From positions 3,806,550-3,870,549 of the forward strand of contig CP128386.1 of assembly GCA_030345135.1 (NCBI GenBank): 64,000 nucleotides of DNA, in the 5' to 3' direction. Below the pieces are notes generated by a model. The model was not told where the DNA came from. It saw nothing but the letters and a program-made list of their open reading frames with translations, and ran no database searches. The position numbers were made by a program, and so were the translations under genes. This DNA is from Chitinophagaceae bacterium DXS. GTDB lineage: Bacteria; Bacteroidota; Bacteroidia; Chitinophagales; Chitinophagaceae. Positions 43,632 to 51,733 of this stretch are shown here, piece after piece (position 1 is the first letter of the stretch; the number at the start of each line of letters is the position of its first letter).

Positions 43632-46600
43632 ATGATAAAGAACTTACTCTTATTCTCGTTAAGAAACCGCTGGGCGGTTATCGCCATAAGTATTGTACTG
43701 ATGGCCACAGGCTATTGGTGCTTCAGACAGTTAAAGATCGAAGCTTATCCTGATATTGCGGATACCAATGTAATTGTTGTTGCGGAATATCCCGGGCGTG
43801 CTGCAGAAGAAGTGGAGCAACAGGTTACCGTTCCTATTGAGCGTGCCTTACAGAATACACCAAATGTGCTGGACAGAAGAAGCAGAACCATCTTTGGCCT
43901 CTCTGTTGTTCAGCTGACTTTTAAAGATGGCACTGATGATTACTTTGCGCGGCAGCAGGTAATTGAGCGTTTAAAAGACGCACAGTTGCCGGATGGTGTA
44001 TCTACAGATCTTGCTCCGTTAACAACTGCGGTTGGAGAAATATTGCGTTATGTGGTTGAAGCTCCGCCAACATATAGCCCGACACAGCTGCGCGATTTGC
44101 AGGACTGGGTGATTAAGCCTGCTATACTGCAGGTTCCCGGCATTGCAGACGTAACAACATTCGGAGGACCGCTGAAACAATTTCATATCCTTACCTCTCC
44201 GGATAAGCTGCGCAAGTATAACCTGAAATTGCAGGATGTGATTGATGCCGTAAACTCCAACAACCAGAATACAGGCGGTAACGTAATTGAACGTGGAGGA
44301 CAGGGCTTTGCGATCCGTGGTTTAGGTGCTATCAAAAATGAGCAGGACATCCAAAACATCGTACTTAAATCTGATGCCGGCGTACCGGTGTTTGTTCGCG
44401 ATGTGGCCACCGTTGAAATTGGCCCGCCGCCACCAAACGGTGTATTGGGTTACACAGTTACCAAAGACAGCGTGAATGTGAACAGTGGTGTTGAAGGAAT
44501 TATATTGCTGCGCAGGTACGAGAATCCGAGCGAAGTATTGAAATTACTGAAGGACAAAATGGACGAGATACAACAGACTGAATTACCCGATGGTGTTAAA
44601 TTCAGGGTGTTATACGATCGTAGCTTCCTCATCGACCATTCACTTGAAACAGTGGCCCATACGTTAATGGAGGGTATATCGATCGTAATCATTTTGCTGG
44701 TACTGTTTCTTGGAAGTATTCGCAGTGCATTGGTCGTTGCCCTTACTATTCCATTTTCGCTTCTGTTTGCATTTATCCTGATGCGCTTTGTAGGCATACC
44801 GGCCAACCTGCTTTCATTGGGTGCCATTGACTTTGGTATTATCGTAGACGGCGCTTGTGTGATGGCAGAACACCTGATACGCAAATACAGGACCGTTACT
44901 CCGGAAGAGAGATCGCAGGGGATTGTCCGCATTACATTGCTGGCAGCCCAGGAAGTTGGCAGGGAAATTTTCTTCTCTGTAACTATTATCATCCTGGCTT
45001 ACATGCCGATCTTGATGATGACAAGGGTTGAAGGAAAATTATTTTCTCCGATGGCGCTTACACTTGCGTTTGCAGTAATAGGCTCAATGCTTGCAGCGTT
45101 AACATTCATACCGGTTCTTATTTCCTTCTTCTATAAAAAGGCAATATCGGACGTTGACAAACCTTTGAAAGAACACAGGAATCCGGTGCTTGATTTCCTG
45201 GAAAAACAATATGGCAAGTTTTTGAATAGGCTTTTGAACAATACAAAGAAGACGGTGATTATTGGATTTGGTATTGTTTTAATCATCATTCTTTTTGGAT
45301 TAAAACTCGGTACCGAATTCTTACCTACACTTGATGAAGGATCTATTTTTCTTAGAGGTAATTTTCCTGCAGGTATAACCATCCAGGAAAACGCTAAGTA
45401 TGCACCTACCATCAGAAGTACAATCGCCAAGTATCCGCAGATTGCTTTTGTGATCACACAATCTGGCCGTAATGACGATGGAACCGATCCGTTCCCTGCA
45501 AACAGAAATGAAATACTTGTAGGCCTGAAAGATTACAAACTTTGGAGTGACACTATTTCGAAAAAGCAACTGGTTCAGGACATTAAGAGTGATCTGCAAA
45601 AGCAGTTGCCTTCGGTGCAATTCTCATCTGGTCAGCCGATCATTGACCAGGTGATGGAAATTGTAACAGGTAGTGCTGCCGACCTTGCTATATCAATTGT
45701 TGGTGATGATCTTCAGTTTATGCGTAAGAAGGCGGATAGCATTGTGAACATTGTCAAGAATACGCAGGGAGCAGACAATGTAAACATCGAGCAGGAAGGT
45801 CCGCAGGAACAGCTCGCCATCAATATCAATCGTGAACAGGCTGCACGTTTCGGCATTAACGTTGCCGATATACAGAACATGATTGAAGCGGCCATTGGAG
45901 GTAAGGCAATTTCAATCTTGTATGATGGCACCAAGAGATACGACATTGTTGTACGTTATCTTCCGCAAGACAGAAATAACCTGGAAGCTATTAAAAATTT
46001 GCAGGTACCTTCTGTGGGCGGCGCGCTGATCCCGATGAGCCAGTTGGCTGATATAAAATTTGTAGAAGGCCAGACAAACATTTACAGATACAGCAGCAAG
46101 AGAATGGTAACCGTTCGTACAAACATCCGCGGCCGGGACCAGGGAGGATTTGTAAAAGAATTACAGGCCAAGATTGATGCACAGATACATGTGCCGAAAG
46201 GCTATAATGTTATTTATGGTGGTCAGTATGAAAACCTGGAAAGAGCGGGCAAACAATTGTCTTTAACCATTCCGCTTACAATTATTATTGTATTGCTCTT
46301 CTTGTTTATGTTATACAAAAACATTGCACATACACTTGTTACAATGAGCTGTATCTTATTTGCGCTGGCTGGAGGAATATTCGCGTTACTAATGCGTGGA
46401 TATTACTTTAACGTGTCTGCAGGTGTGGGATTTGTGAGCATCTTCGGGATCTCTGTAATGGCCGGTGTGTTATTGGTTTCGGCAATTAACAGAAGGCGCG
46501 AGCTGGATGACAGTAAATTAAAAACTGTTGTACTGCATACTTCCAGAGAACAATTAAGAGCATTGCTTTCAATTCTGATAGTGGCGATTGTAGGCCTGGT

Positions 46601-46781
46601 GCCTGCAGCCAAATCATCCGGCATCGGATCTGACGTACAACGTCCGCTGGCTACTGTTATTATCGGAGGATTGACAAGCACATTAATATTTGCCCCTATG
46701 ATTATACCCCCATTGTATCTATGGGTATCTAAGAGTAAAAAGAAGGTAACCCCCATGAAAAAAGAGGAAGAGTTAGTTTAA
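43632..46781 (+). CDS. Heavy-metal efflux RND pump (CzcA/CusA family)
   Basis: The 1049-residue pump has the RND layout of 12 membrane helices and two large periplasmic loops. LKIEAYPDIADTNVIVVAEY, YPGRAAEEVEQQVTVPIERA and DRRSRTIFGLSVVQLTFKDG mark the porter domain. The heavy-metal-RND signature in helix 4 is DFGIIVDGACVMAEHL, which keeps both aspartates and the glutamate of the proton relay. The usual asparagine after the glutamate is replaced by histidine. Both Czc (Zn/Co/Cd) and Cus (Cu/Ag) assignments are possible. A very strong terminator follows. Confidence 0.93.
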   Translation: MIKNLLLFSLRNRWAVIAISIVLMATGYWCFRQLKIEAYPDIADTNVIVVAEYPGRAAEEVEQQVTVPIERALQNTPNVLDRRSRTIFGLSVVQLTFKDGTDDYFARQQVIERLKDAQLPDGVSTDLAPLTTAVGEILRYVVEAPPTYSPTQLRDLQDWVIKPAILQVPGIADVTTFGGPLKQFHILTSPDKLRKYNLKLQDVIDAVNSNNQNTGGNVIERGGQGFAIRGLGAIKNEQDIQNIVLKSDAGVPVFVRDVATVEIGPPPPNGVLGYTVTKDSVNVNSGVEGIILLRRYENPSEVLKLLKDKMDEIQQTELPDGVKFRVLYDRSFLIDHSLETVAHTLMEGISIVIILLVLFLGSIRSALVVALTIPFSLLFAFILMRFVGIPANLLSLGAIDFGIIVDGACVMAEHLIRKYRTVTPEERSQGIVRITLLAAQEVGREIFFSVTIIILAYMPILMMTRVEGKLFSPMALTLAFAVIGSMLAALTFIPVLISFFYKKAISDVDKPLKEHRNPVLDFLEKQYGKFLNRLLNNTKKTVIIGFGIVLIIILFGLKLGTEFLPTLDEGSIFLRGNFPAGITIQENAKYAPTIRSTIAKYPQIAFVITQSGRNDDGTDPFPANRNEILVGLKDYKLWSDTISKKQLVQDIKSDLQKQLPSVQFSSGQPIIDQVMEIVTGSAADLAISIVGDDLQFMRKKADSIVNIVKNTQGADNVNIEQEGPQEQLAININREQAARFGINVADIQNMIEAAIGGKAISILYDGTKRYDIVVRYLPQDRNNLEAIKNLQVPSVGGALIPMSQLADIKFVEGQTNIYRYSSKRMVTVRTNIRGRDQGGFVKELQAKIDAQIHVPKGYNVIYGGQYENLERAGKQLSLTIPLTIIIVLLFLFMLYKNIAHTLVTMSCILFALAGGIFALLMRGYYFNVSAGVGFVSIFGISVMAGVLLVSAINRRRELDDSKLKTVVLHTSREQLRALLSILIVAIVGLVPAAKSSGIGSDVQRPLATVIIGGLTSTLIFAPMIIPPLYLWVSKSKKKVTPMKKEEELV

Positions 46782-46824
46782 AAAACTTAAGCGTACAATT
46801 CCTCCGACTTTTTACTTCCAGACC

Positions 46825-46861
46825 GCCGGGACTTATCTAGTATAGGTTCCGGCTTTTTTTT
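46825..46861 (+). terminator. Strong terminator of the metal-efflux operon
   Basis: A 12-bp stem from GCCGGGACTTAT to ATAGGTTCCGGC (with G-U pairs), loop CTAGT, followed by T8. Confidence 0.88.
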
Positions 46862-47175
46862 GAACCACGGAGGCACGAAAGACACGGCGAAACACGACGG
46901 TTTTGCCACGAAGACACAAATACTCAAAGATGCACGAAGATTTTTAACCCACAGCAACACTGAAGCACAGAAGAAAGAACTCTAACCACAGAACTAAAGA
47001 AGTTTATTAAGGAGTTTCACATAAAAATATTCTGTGCTTCAGTGCCTCTGTGGCAAAACCTTCGCTTCGATAAACGTATTACGTATAACTTACAACTTAT
47101 AACCTCCCTTGGACTGTCATTTTCAATTTTCAAATTTCCCCGCCTGAATGACATCTGTCGGGCAGGAATTGTCCA
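46862..47175. repeat. Region of inverted and dispersed repeats
   Basis: GAACCACGGAGGCACG at 46862 begins a repeat shared with 55386-55424. CCACAGCAACACTGAAGCAC near 46952 is mirrored by GTGCTTCAGTGCCTCTGTGG near 47033. ACGTATAACTTACAACTTAT at 47080 matches the 39.3 kb and 57.4 kb repeats. No gene is seen. Confidence 0.65.
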
Positions 47176-47177
47176 TT
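47138..47177. repeat. Dispersed palindromic repeat, copy 3
   Basis: CCCCGCCTGAATGACATCTG then TCGGGCAGGAATTGTCCATT has the same orientation as copy 1. CCTGAATGAC and GTCGGGCAGG pair over eight positions with a two-base internal mismatch. Its last bases overlap the stop codon of the DtxR-family gene. Confidence 0.75.
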
Positions 47178-47826
47178 AAACAACGAGCAGATTCTCACAA
47201 ACCGTTTGACTGAAAATTGTCTTGCTCTTGTTGTTTAGCAGAACGGACATAGAGCGGTCAAAGTCCTGGATGTCTTTAATAACAATCACTGAACCGATGC
47301 TTAACCCTACCGAATCAAGGAATTTAAGAAATGCAGTTTCATGATTCAGGACACCAGTAAGTTTATATTTTTTATTGATTACACCTTCGGATAGTTGTGT
47401 TGCTTTAAAAACAGGAAGCTTACCATTTGCGTCTGGAATGGGTTCGCCATGCGGATCGAATTTTGGATGCCCCAGCATTTCATCAATCCTGTCGAAAAAC
47501 AGGTCTGACTGAATATGTTCTATTTGTTCGGCAATGTCATGTACTTCCTCCCAGCCAAGGCCCATCACCTTACTCAGGAAAAGCTCTGTCAGCCGGTGTT
47601 TTCTGAGTATGTGCAAAGCCATCTTCTTTCCTTTTTCGGTCAGCTCAATGGCCTTATATTTTTCGTATCGCAATAGTTTTTTTTCAGCAAGTCTTTTGAT
47701 CATGCTGTTAACGGTAGACATCTTTATGTCCAAACTATCGGCAATATCCTTTACAGAAATTTCTTCAGTTTCAAGGGATAGGCGATATAGTGCCTTTAGA
47801 TAATTTTCCTCGGTTAAAGTTATCAT
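47176..47826 (-). CDS. DtxR/MntR-family metal-dependent repressor
   Basis: The 216-residue regulator begins MITLTEENYLKALYRLSLET, the usual start of the family. The winged helix follows (VKDIADSLDIKMSTVNSMIK, LAEKKLLRYEKYKAIELTEK), then the metal-binding dimer domain (ILRKHRLTELFLSKVMGLGW, EEVHDIAEQIEHIQSD, MLGHPKFDPHGEPIPD). A C-terminal SH3/FeoA-like domain (VLNHETAFLKFLDSVGLSIG) is present. It senses Mn2+ or Fe2+. The divergent TonB-receptor promoter 60 bp upstream contains a DtxR-box-like palindrome. In-frame TTG/ATG codons up to 30 bases upstream are rejected. Confidence 0.92.
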   Translation of the reverse strand: MITLTEENYLKALYRLSLETEEISVKDIADSLDIKMSTVNSMIKRLAEKKLLRYEKYKAIELTEKGKKMALHILRKHRLTELFLSKVMGLGWEEVHDIAEQIEHIQSDLFFDRIDEMLGHPKFDPHGEPIPDANGKLPVFKATQLSEGVINKKYKLTGVLNHETAFLKFLDSVGLSIGSVIVIKDIQDFDRSMSVLLNNKSKTIFSQTVCENLLVV

Positions 47827-47882
47827 ACCCGTAAAAATATCATCTTTTAGCATCAAAAGATCGTGGTTTAAACAAAATTTAA

Positions 47883-47913
47883 ATTGTTAGATTAGTCTAA
47901 CTTTTTAGTTTTG
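47883..47913 (+). promoter_or_regulatory. TonB-receptor promoter
   Basis: ATTG at 47883-47886 (consensus TTTG), exactly 19 bp, then TAGTTTTG at 47906-47913 (perfect TAnnTTTG). The transcript would start near 47920, a dozen bases before the ATG. Confidence 0.65.
47886..47901. promoter_or_regulatory. DtxR-box-like operator
   Basis: GTTAGATTAGTCTAAC has perfect 6-bp arms (GTTAGA/TCTAAC) around TTAG. Its TTAGATTAGTCTAAC portion agrees at 13 of 15 positions with the classical DtxR/IdeR box TTAGGTTAGCCTAACCTAA. It fills the -33/-7 spacer, so a bound repressor would block the promoter. It also lies upstream of the divergent regulator gene. Confidence 0.7.
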
Positions 47914-47931
47914 TACATCAAATTATAAAAT

Positions 47932-50385
47932 ATGAAGTCTCTGCTGCTCATCTTTCTCTCCACCTTAGTATTAAAATCGAATGGCCAAAACAAATTAGTT
48001 AGTATAATAGTAAAAGACAACATCAAAGCCTCAACATTAAACAAATGTTCTATATTTTCTCTCAATTCTGCCGTTTCAGGTGTTACAGATGATTTTGGAG
48101 TTTTTTCATTTCCGGCTGCAAAAGTAAAATCCGGCGACAAAATCGTCGTTTCATTCACCGGTTTTAAAAATGACACCATTTTAATTTCCGGAGAAAAAAG
48201 TATTTACCGTGTTTTTTTGCAACCCGCTCAGCAACTTTTGGAAGAAGTGGTTGTTACCGGCGTTTCCAAGGCCACACATATAAAAGAGAATCCGGTTGCG
48301 GTGATCAGCGTTTCTTCCAGAACGATTGAAAAAACGATTGAGAGCAACATTATTGATGTTCTCACTAAAAACGTCCCCGGTCTTACCGCTGTTAAAACCG
48401 GCCCGAATATTTCAAAACCGTTTATTCGCGGTCTTGGCTACAACAGGGTGTTGACGCTCTATGACGGAATTCGCCAGGAGGGTCAGCAATGGGGCGACGA
48501 GCATGGCATTGAAGTGGATGGATATAATTTGGAGAGAGCTGAAGTAATAAAAGGCCCCGCAAGTCTGATGTTCGGCTCTGATGCTTTAGCGGGTGTAGTA
48601 AGCCTTATCCCGCGTTTGCCAAAAGAAAAAGATGGCAAACTTCATGGCAAATTCACTTCTGAATACCAAAGCAACAATGGTCTTATCGGTAACGGGATCC
48701 GCCTTGATTATAGCAGCGAGCATTGGATGTTCGTGGGCCGCGGCTCATACAGGCTTGCTAAAAATTATACCAACAAAGCCGATGGACGTGTTTACAACAC
48801 TGGTTTTAAAGAAACCAATCTTGCCTTTACTGCGGGCTACAATTCGCCCAAAGGCTTTACAACGCTGAATGCAACACTCTATGATAATCTGCAGGGAATA
48901 CCCGACGGTAGCCGCGATTCATTGACGAGGCAGTTCACCAAACAGGTATTGGAAATGCCGCTGGATGATATTAAAAAGAGACCGGTTGTAACGGATGATG
49001 AACTGAATGGCTATGCACTCAGCCCGTTGCATCAGCATATTCAGCATTACAGAATTTATACAAACAACCAGTACAGAATTGCAACAGGAATGCTTGATGC
49101 CAACGTGGCTTTCCAGCAAAATATCAGAAGAGAATACAATCATCCTACCGAAACAAACCAGGCTGGACTTTTCGTAAGATTAAACACGATTAACTACAGC
49201 ATGGCCTACACGGAGTCAGGAATTACCAATATGGATATTTCCGTTGGCGTTAATGGAATGTATCAATCTAATGTCAACCGGAACGGCACTGATTTCCCTA
49301 TACCAGACTACCGTCTTTTCGACGCAGGCATTTTTGGTCACGCGAAGTGGAAATACAATAAGTGGACAATAAGCGGGGGAGTACGTTACGACACAAGGCA
49401 GTTAAAAGGCAATGATTTTTATGTAGCTAAAAATCCGGCAACCGGGTTTGAGCACCAGGTGTTTCCGCCCGATACAGCCAATGCAAGGCCGCAATTTCCA
49501 GCCCTGCGGCAGTCGTTCCAGGGTACATCTCTCAGCTTCGGAATAACCTATCAACTTAATAACCATATCAACCTGAAAGCTAATATTGCCCGTGGTTATC
49601 GCGCACCCAATATCACAGAAATTGCCTCCAATGGATTGGATCCCGGAGCGCATATCGTTTATATTGGCAACAGGAACTTTTTACCTGAATTCAGTTTGCA
49701 GGAAGACATCGGAGTTGGCCTTGAATACCCGGATCTTTCGGCATCACTAAGTTTGTTCAACAATTCTGTGCAGCAGTACATTTACCTGGCCCAGGTAGTT
49801 GATGCACAAGGTAATCCGGTAATTGTAGAAGGTAATAAAACCTTTCAATATCAGCAGGCTTCGGCGCATTTATACGGGCTGGAGGCAATATTAAATCTGC
49901 ATCCAAAGAACCTTACAGGTTTTTCATTCAATAACGCTTTCTCCGCCATTCGGGGAATTAATACCAAACCTGATTTCAAAAATACAGGAGTACAGGGCGA
50001 ATACCTGCCGTTTATTCCGCCGCTCAAACTTCTAAGCAGCGTTAATCAGCAAATAAAGACTTCTTCAAAAGTCCTCCGCCAGATCAGCCTCACTGCGGAA
50101 GCGGATGTTAATGCTGCCCAAAACAGGTTTATGGCGCTTTACCAAACTGAAACTGCAACGCCCGGCTATACATTGGTCAATTTCTCAACCGGAGCAGATA
50201 TTTATTACGGTAAGAACAATTGCGTTCAGCTCCAACTACAGGTCAATAACCTTTTCAACGCAGTATATCAATCCAACCTGAGCAGGCTTAAATATTTTGA
50301 ATACTACACCGCCTCGCCAAACGGAAGATCCGGCATTTATGGTATGGGAAGAAATGTGTGTGTGAAGGTGGTGGTGGGACTGTAA
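47932..50385 (+). CDS. TonB-dependent outer-membrane receptor, probably metal-related
   Basis: The 817-residue receptor has a short signal (LLLIFLSTLVLKSNGQN), a carboxypeptidase-regulatory-like domain up to about residue 100, and a plug (KENPVAVISVSSRTIEKTIE, FIRGLGYNRVLTLYDGIRQE, GQQWGDEHGIEVDGYNLERA, EVIKGPASLMFGSDALAGVV). The barrel ends in MGRNVCVKVVVGL. The plug's GDEHGIEVD is often seen in receptors for metals or metal complexes. With the DtxR-family repressor and its box, import of a Mn, Fe or Zn species is likely. No periplasmic binding protein or ABC transporter is adjacent. Confidence 0.9.
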   Translation: MKSLLLIFLSTLVLKSNGQNKLVSIIVKDNIKASTLNKCSIFSLNSAVSGVTDDFGVFSFPAAKVKSGDKIVVSFTGFKNDTILISGEKSIYRVFLQPAQQLLEEVVVTGVSKATHIKENPVAVISVSSRTIEKTIESNIIDVLTKNVPGLTAVKTGPNISKPFIRGLGYNRVLTLYDGIRQEGQQWGDEHGIEVDGYNLERAEVIKGPASLMFGSDALAGVVSLIPRLPKEKDGKLHGKFTSEYQSNNGLIGNGIRLDYSSEHWMFVGRGSYRLAKNYTNKADGRVYNTGFKETNLAFTAGYNSPKGFTTLNATLYDNLQGIPDGSRDSLTRQFTKQVLEMPLDDIKKRPVVTDDELNGYALSPLHQHIQHYRIYTNNQYRIATGMLDANVAFQQNIRREYNHPTETNQAGLFVRLNTINYSMAYTESGITNMDISVGVNGMYQSNVNRNGTDFPIPDYRLFDAGIFGHAKWKYNKWTISGGVRYDTRQLKGNDFYVAKNPATGFEHQVFPPDTANARPQFPALRQSFQGTSLSFGITYQLNNHINLKANIARGYRAPNITEIASNGLDPGAHIVYIGNRNFLPEFSLQEDIGVGLEYPDLSASLSLFNNSVQQYIYLAQVVDAQGNPVIVEGNKTFQYQQASAHLYGLEAILNLHPKNLTGFSFNNAFSAIRGINTKPDFKNTGVQGEYLPFIPPLKLLSSVNQQIKTSSKVLRQISLTAEADVNAAQNRFMALYQTETATPGYTLVNFSTGADIYYGKNNCVQLQLQVNNLFNAVYQSNLSRLKYFEYYTASPNGRSGIYGMGRNVCVKVVVGL

Positions 50386-50565
50386 TAGCTGTCAGCTTTT
50401 AGCTATCAGCTATTAGCCCCGTGCAAAAGCGTAACTGTAACCAACATTTCTTCTTTATAAAAACAAAAAAGACCGTAGTAACAGCGGTCTTTTTTTATAG
50501 AGATTTATTCATTAATTATCCATATCTCGCCAAAGCTAAAAGCTGATAGCTGACAGCTCACAGCT
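50386..50565. repeat. AGCTGATAGCTGACAGCT-type repeats flanking a terminator
   Basis: TAGCTGTCAGCTTTTAGCTA then TCAGCTATTAG after the receptor stop is roughly mirrored by GCTAAAAGCTGATAGCTGAC then AGCTCACAGCTAATA before the ftsX stop. The same words occur near 34376. The right arm overlaps the ftsX stop codon. Confidence 0.65.
50466..50497. terminator. Bidirectional terminator between TonB receptor and ftsX
   Basis: A perfect 11-bp stem AAAAAAGACCG/CGGTCTTTTTT with a nine-base loop, with T-runs on both strands, between convergent genes. Confidence 0.85.
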
Positions 50566-51439
50566 AATAAAGATCGTCCAGCTTCATCTTCAAATACTTA
50601 ATCACACTTCTATGAGTGCTGAACACTGAAATGCCTACACCCATCAATACCAACCCTCCGAAAAGAACAAGCGTTAGTGAATTGTCGCGAATTGCTTTTA
50701 ATTGAGGGAACTGGCTTTCGGCCCATTGCATCAACGAAAAAAGAATGGCGATTGCAATACCGGAACTGATCAAGCCATTCACAATAGCACGTAAAGCCAT
50801 TGGACGGGCAATAAAGTTGCGGGTTGCTCCTACCATTTGCATGGTCTTGATCAAAAAACGGTTACTAAACATGGCAAGTCTTATAGTATTGTCTATACTA
50901 ACAATAACGATCAGGCATAACACAATGGCTACCACCAGGAATATCAGGCCTATTTTAGAAGTCTTCTCATTAAGATTGTTCACCAGCAACTGCGGATATT
51001 GTAAATCAGTGATTTGATTACCGTAAGCATTCAGGATGGAGGATTGCATTTTGGCCAGGCTATCTTTATTAACGTAGGCCGCCTTTGCGTAAAAATCTAT
51101 ACTTTCCGGAAACGGATTGTCTTCCAGTATTTTGCCCCAGTCTTCATTATTTTCCTTGTTCCAGATCTCTTTGGCTTTTTCCTTGTTTACGTAGGTAACA
51201 TCTTTCGCAAAGGGCTGGGCCGTTATGAACTGCTGAATCTGCGCGATGGTGTCTTTATTCATGGTGCGCAGGTAAGCACTGATGCGGATATCTTCCTTAA
51301 ACGTGTTACCAACCTGTCTGAAATTCAAAAAAATCCATCCCATCACACCCAGGATGAGCAACACAATCGCCACGCCAACAATGCTATAGATGTAACTGGG
51401 TTTGCTCCGCCTCAATGAAGATTTACCTGTTTCTGCCAT
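50564..51439 (-). CDS. ftsX: Cell-division ABC transporter permease FtsX
   Basis: The 291-residue membrane protein has four helices. Helix 1 is IVGVAIVLLILGVMGWIFL, and a periplasmic domain of about 120 residues follows (ISAYLRTMNKDTIAQIQQFI, KDVTYVNKEKAKEIWNKE). Three C-terminal helices follow (IGLIFLVVAIVLCLIVIVSI, ALRAIVNGLISSGIAIAILF, TLVLFGGLVLMGVGISVFS), with IRLAMFSNRFLIKTMQMVGA between. This is the FtsX pattern, partner of FtsE in activating septal peptidoglycan hydrolases. It is encoded alone, far from ftsE. Confidence 0.92.
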   Translation of the reverse strand: MAETGKSSLRRSKPSYIYSIVGVAIVLLILGVMGWIFLNFRQVGNTFKEDIRISAYLRTMNKDTIAQIQQFITAQPFAKDVTYVNKEKAKEIWNKENNEDWGKILEDNPFPESIDFYAKAAYVNKDSLAKMQSSILNAYGNQITDLQYPQLLVNNLNEKTSKIGLIFLVVAIVLCLIVIVSIDNTIRLAMFSNRFLIKTMQMVGATRNFIARPMALRAIVNGLISSGIAIAILFSLMQWAESQFPQLKAIRDNSLTLVLFGGLVLMGVGISVFSTHRSVIKYLKMKLDDLY

Positions 51440-51733
51440 GCCAATATATTATAGGATTAGTGAAGAAAGCAAATTTAGGGGATTCGCTTACATTTGCACA
51501 CACTCTTAACGATTGTTTCTTGGCCTTAGTATGGTCTCATGTGAAAAAAAATGCGAATATTTATTTCAATGTTAACGGCAACACATTTGCCCGCGGCTAA
51601 ATTGAAACCATAAGCGCTATTCCGGGATTTTTATTATACCATGAATGGCAACTGCTTTTTCTTTAAGATCCAAAGCGGCATTTGAGTAATTTTCGCAATA
51701 CAAATAGTAAACGAACAAACGACATATAGTACA

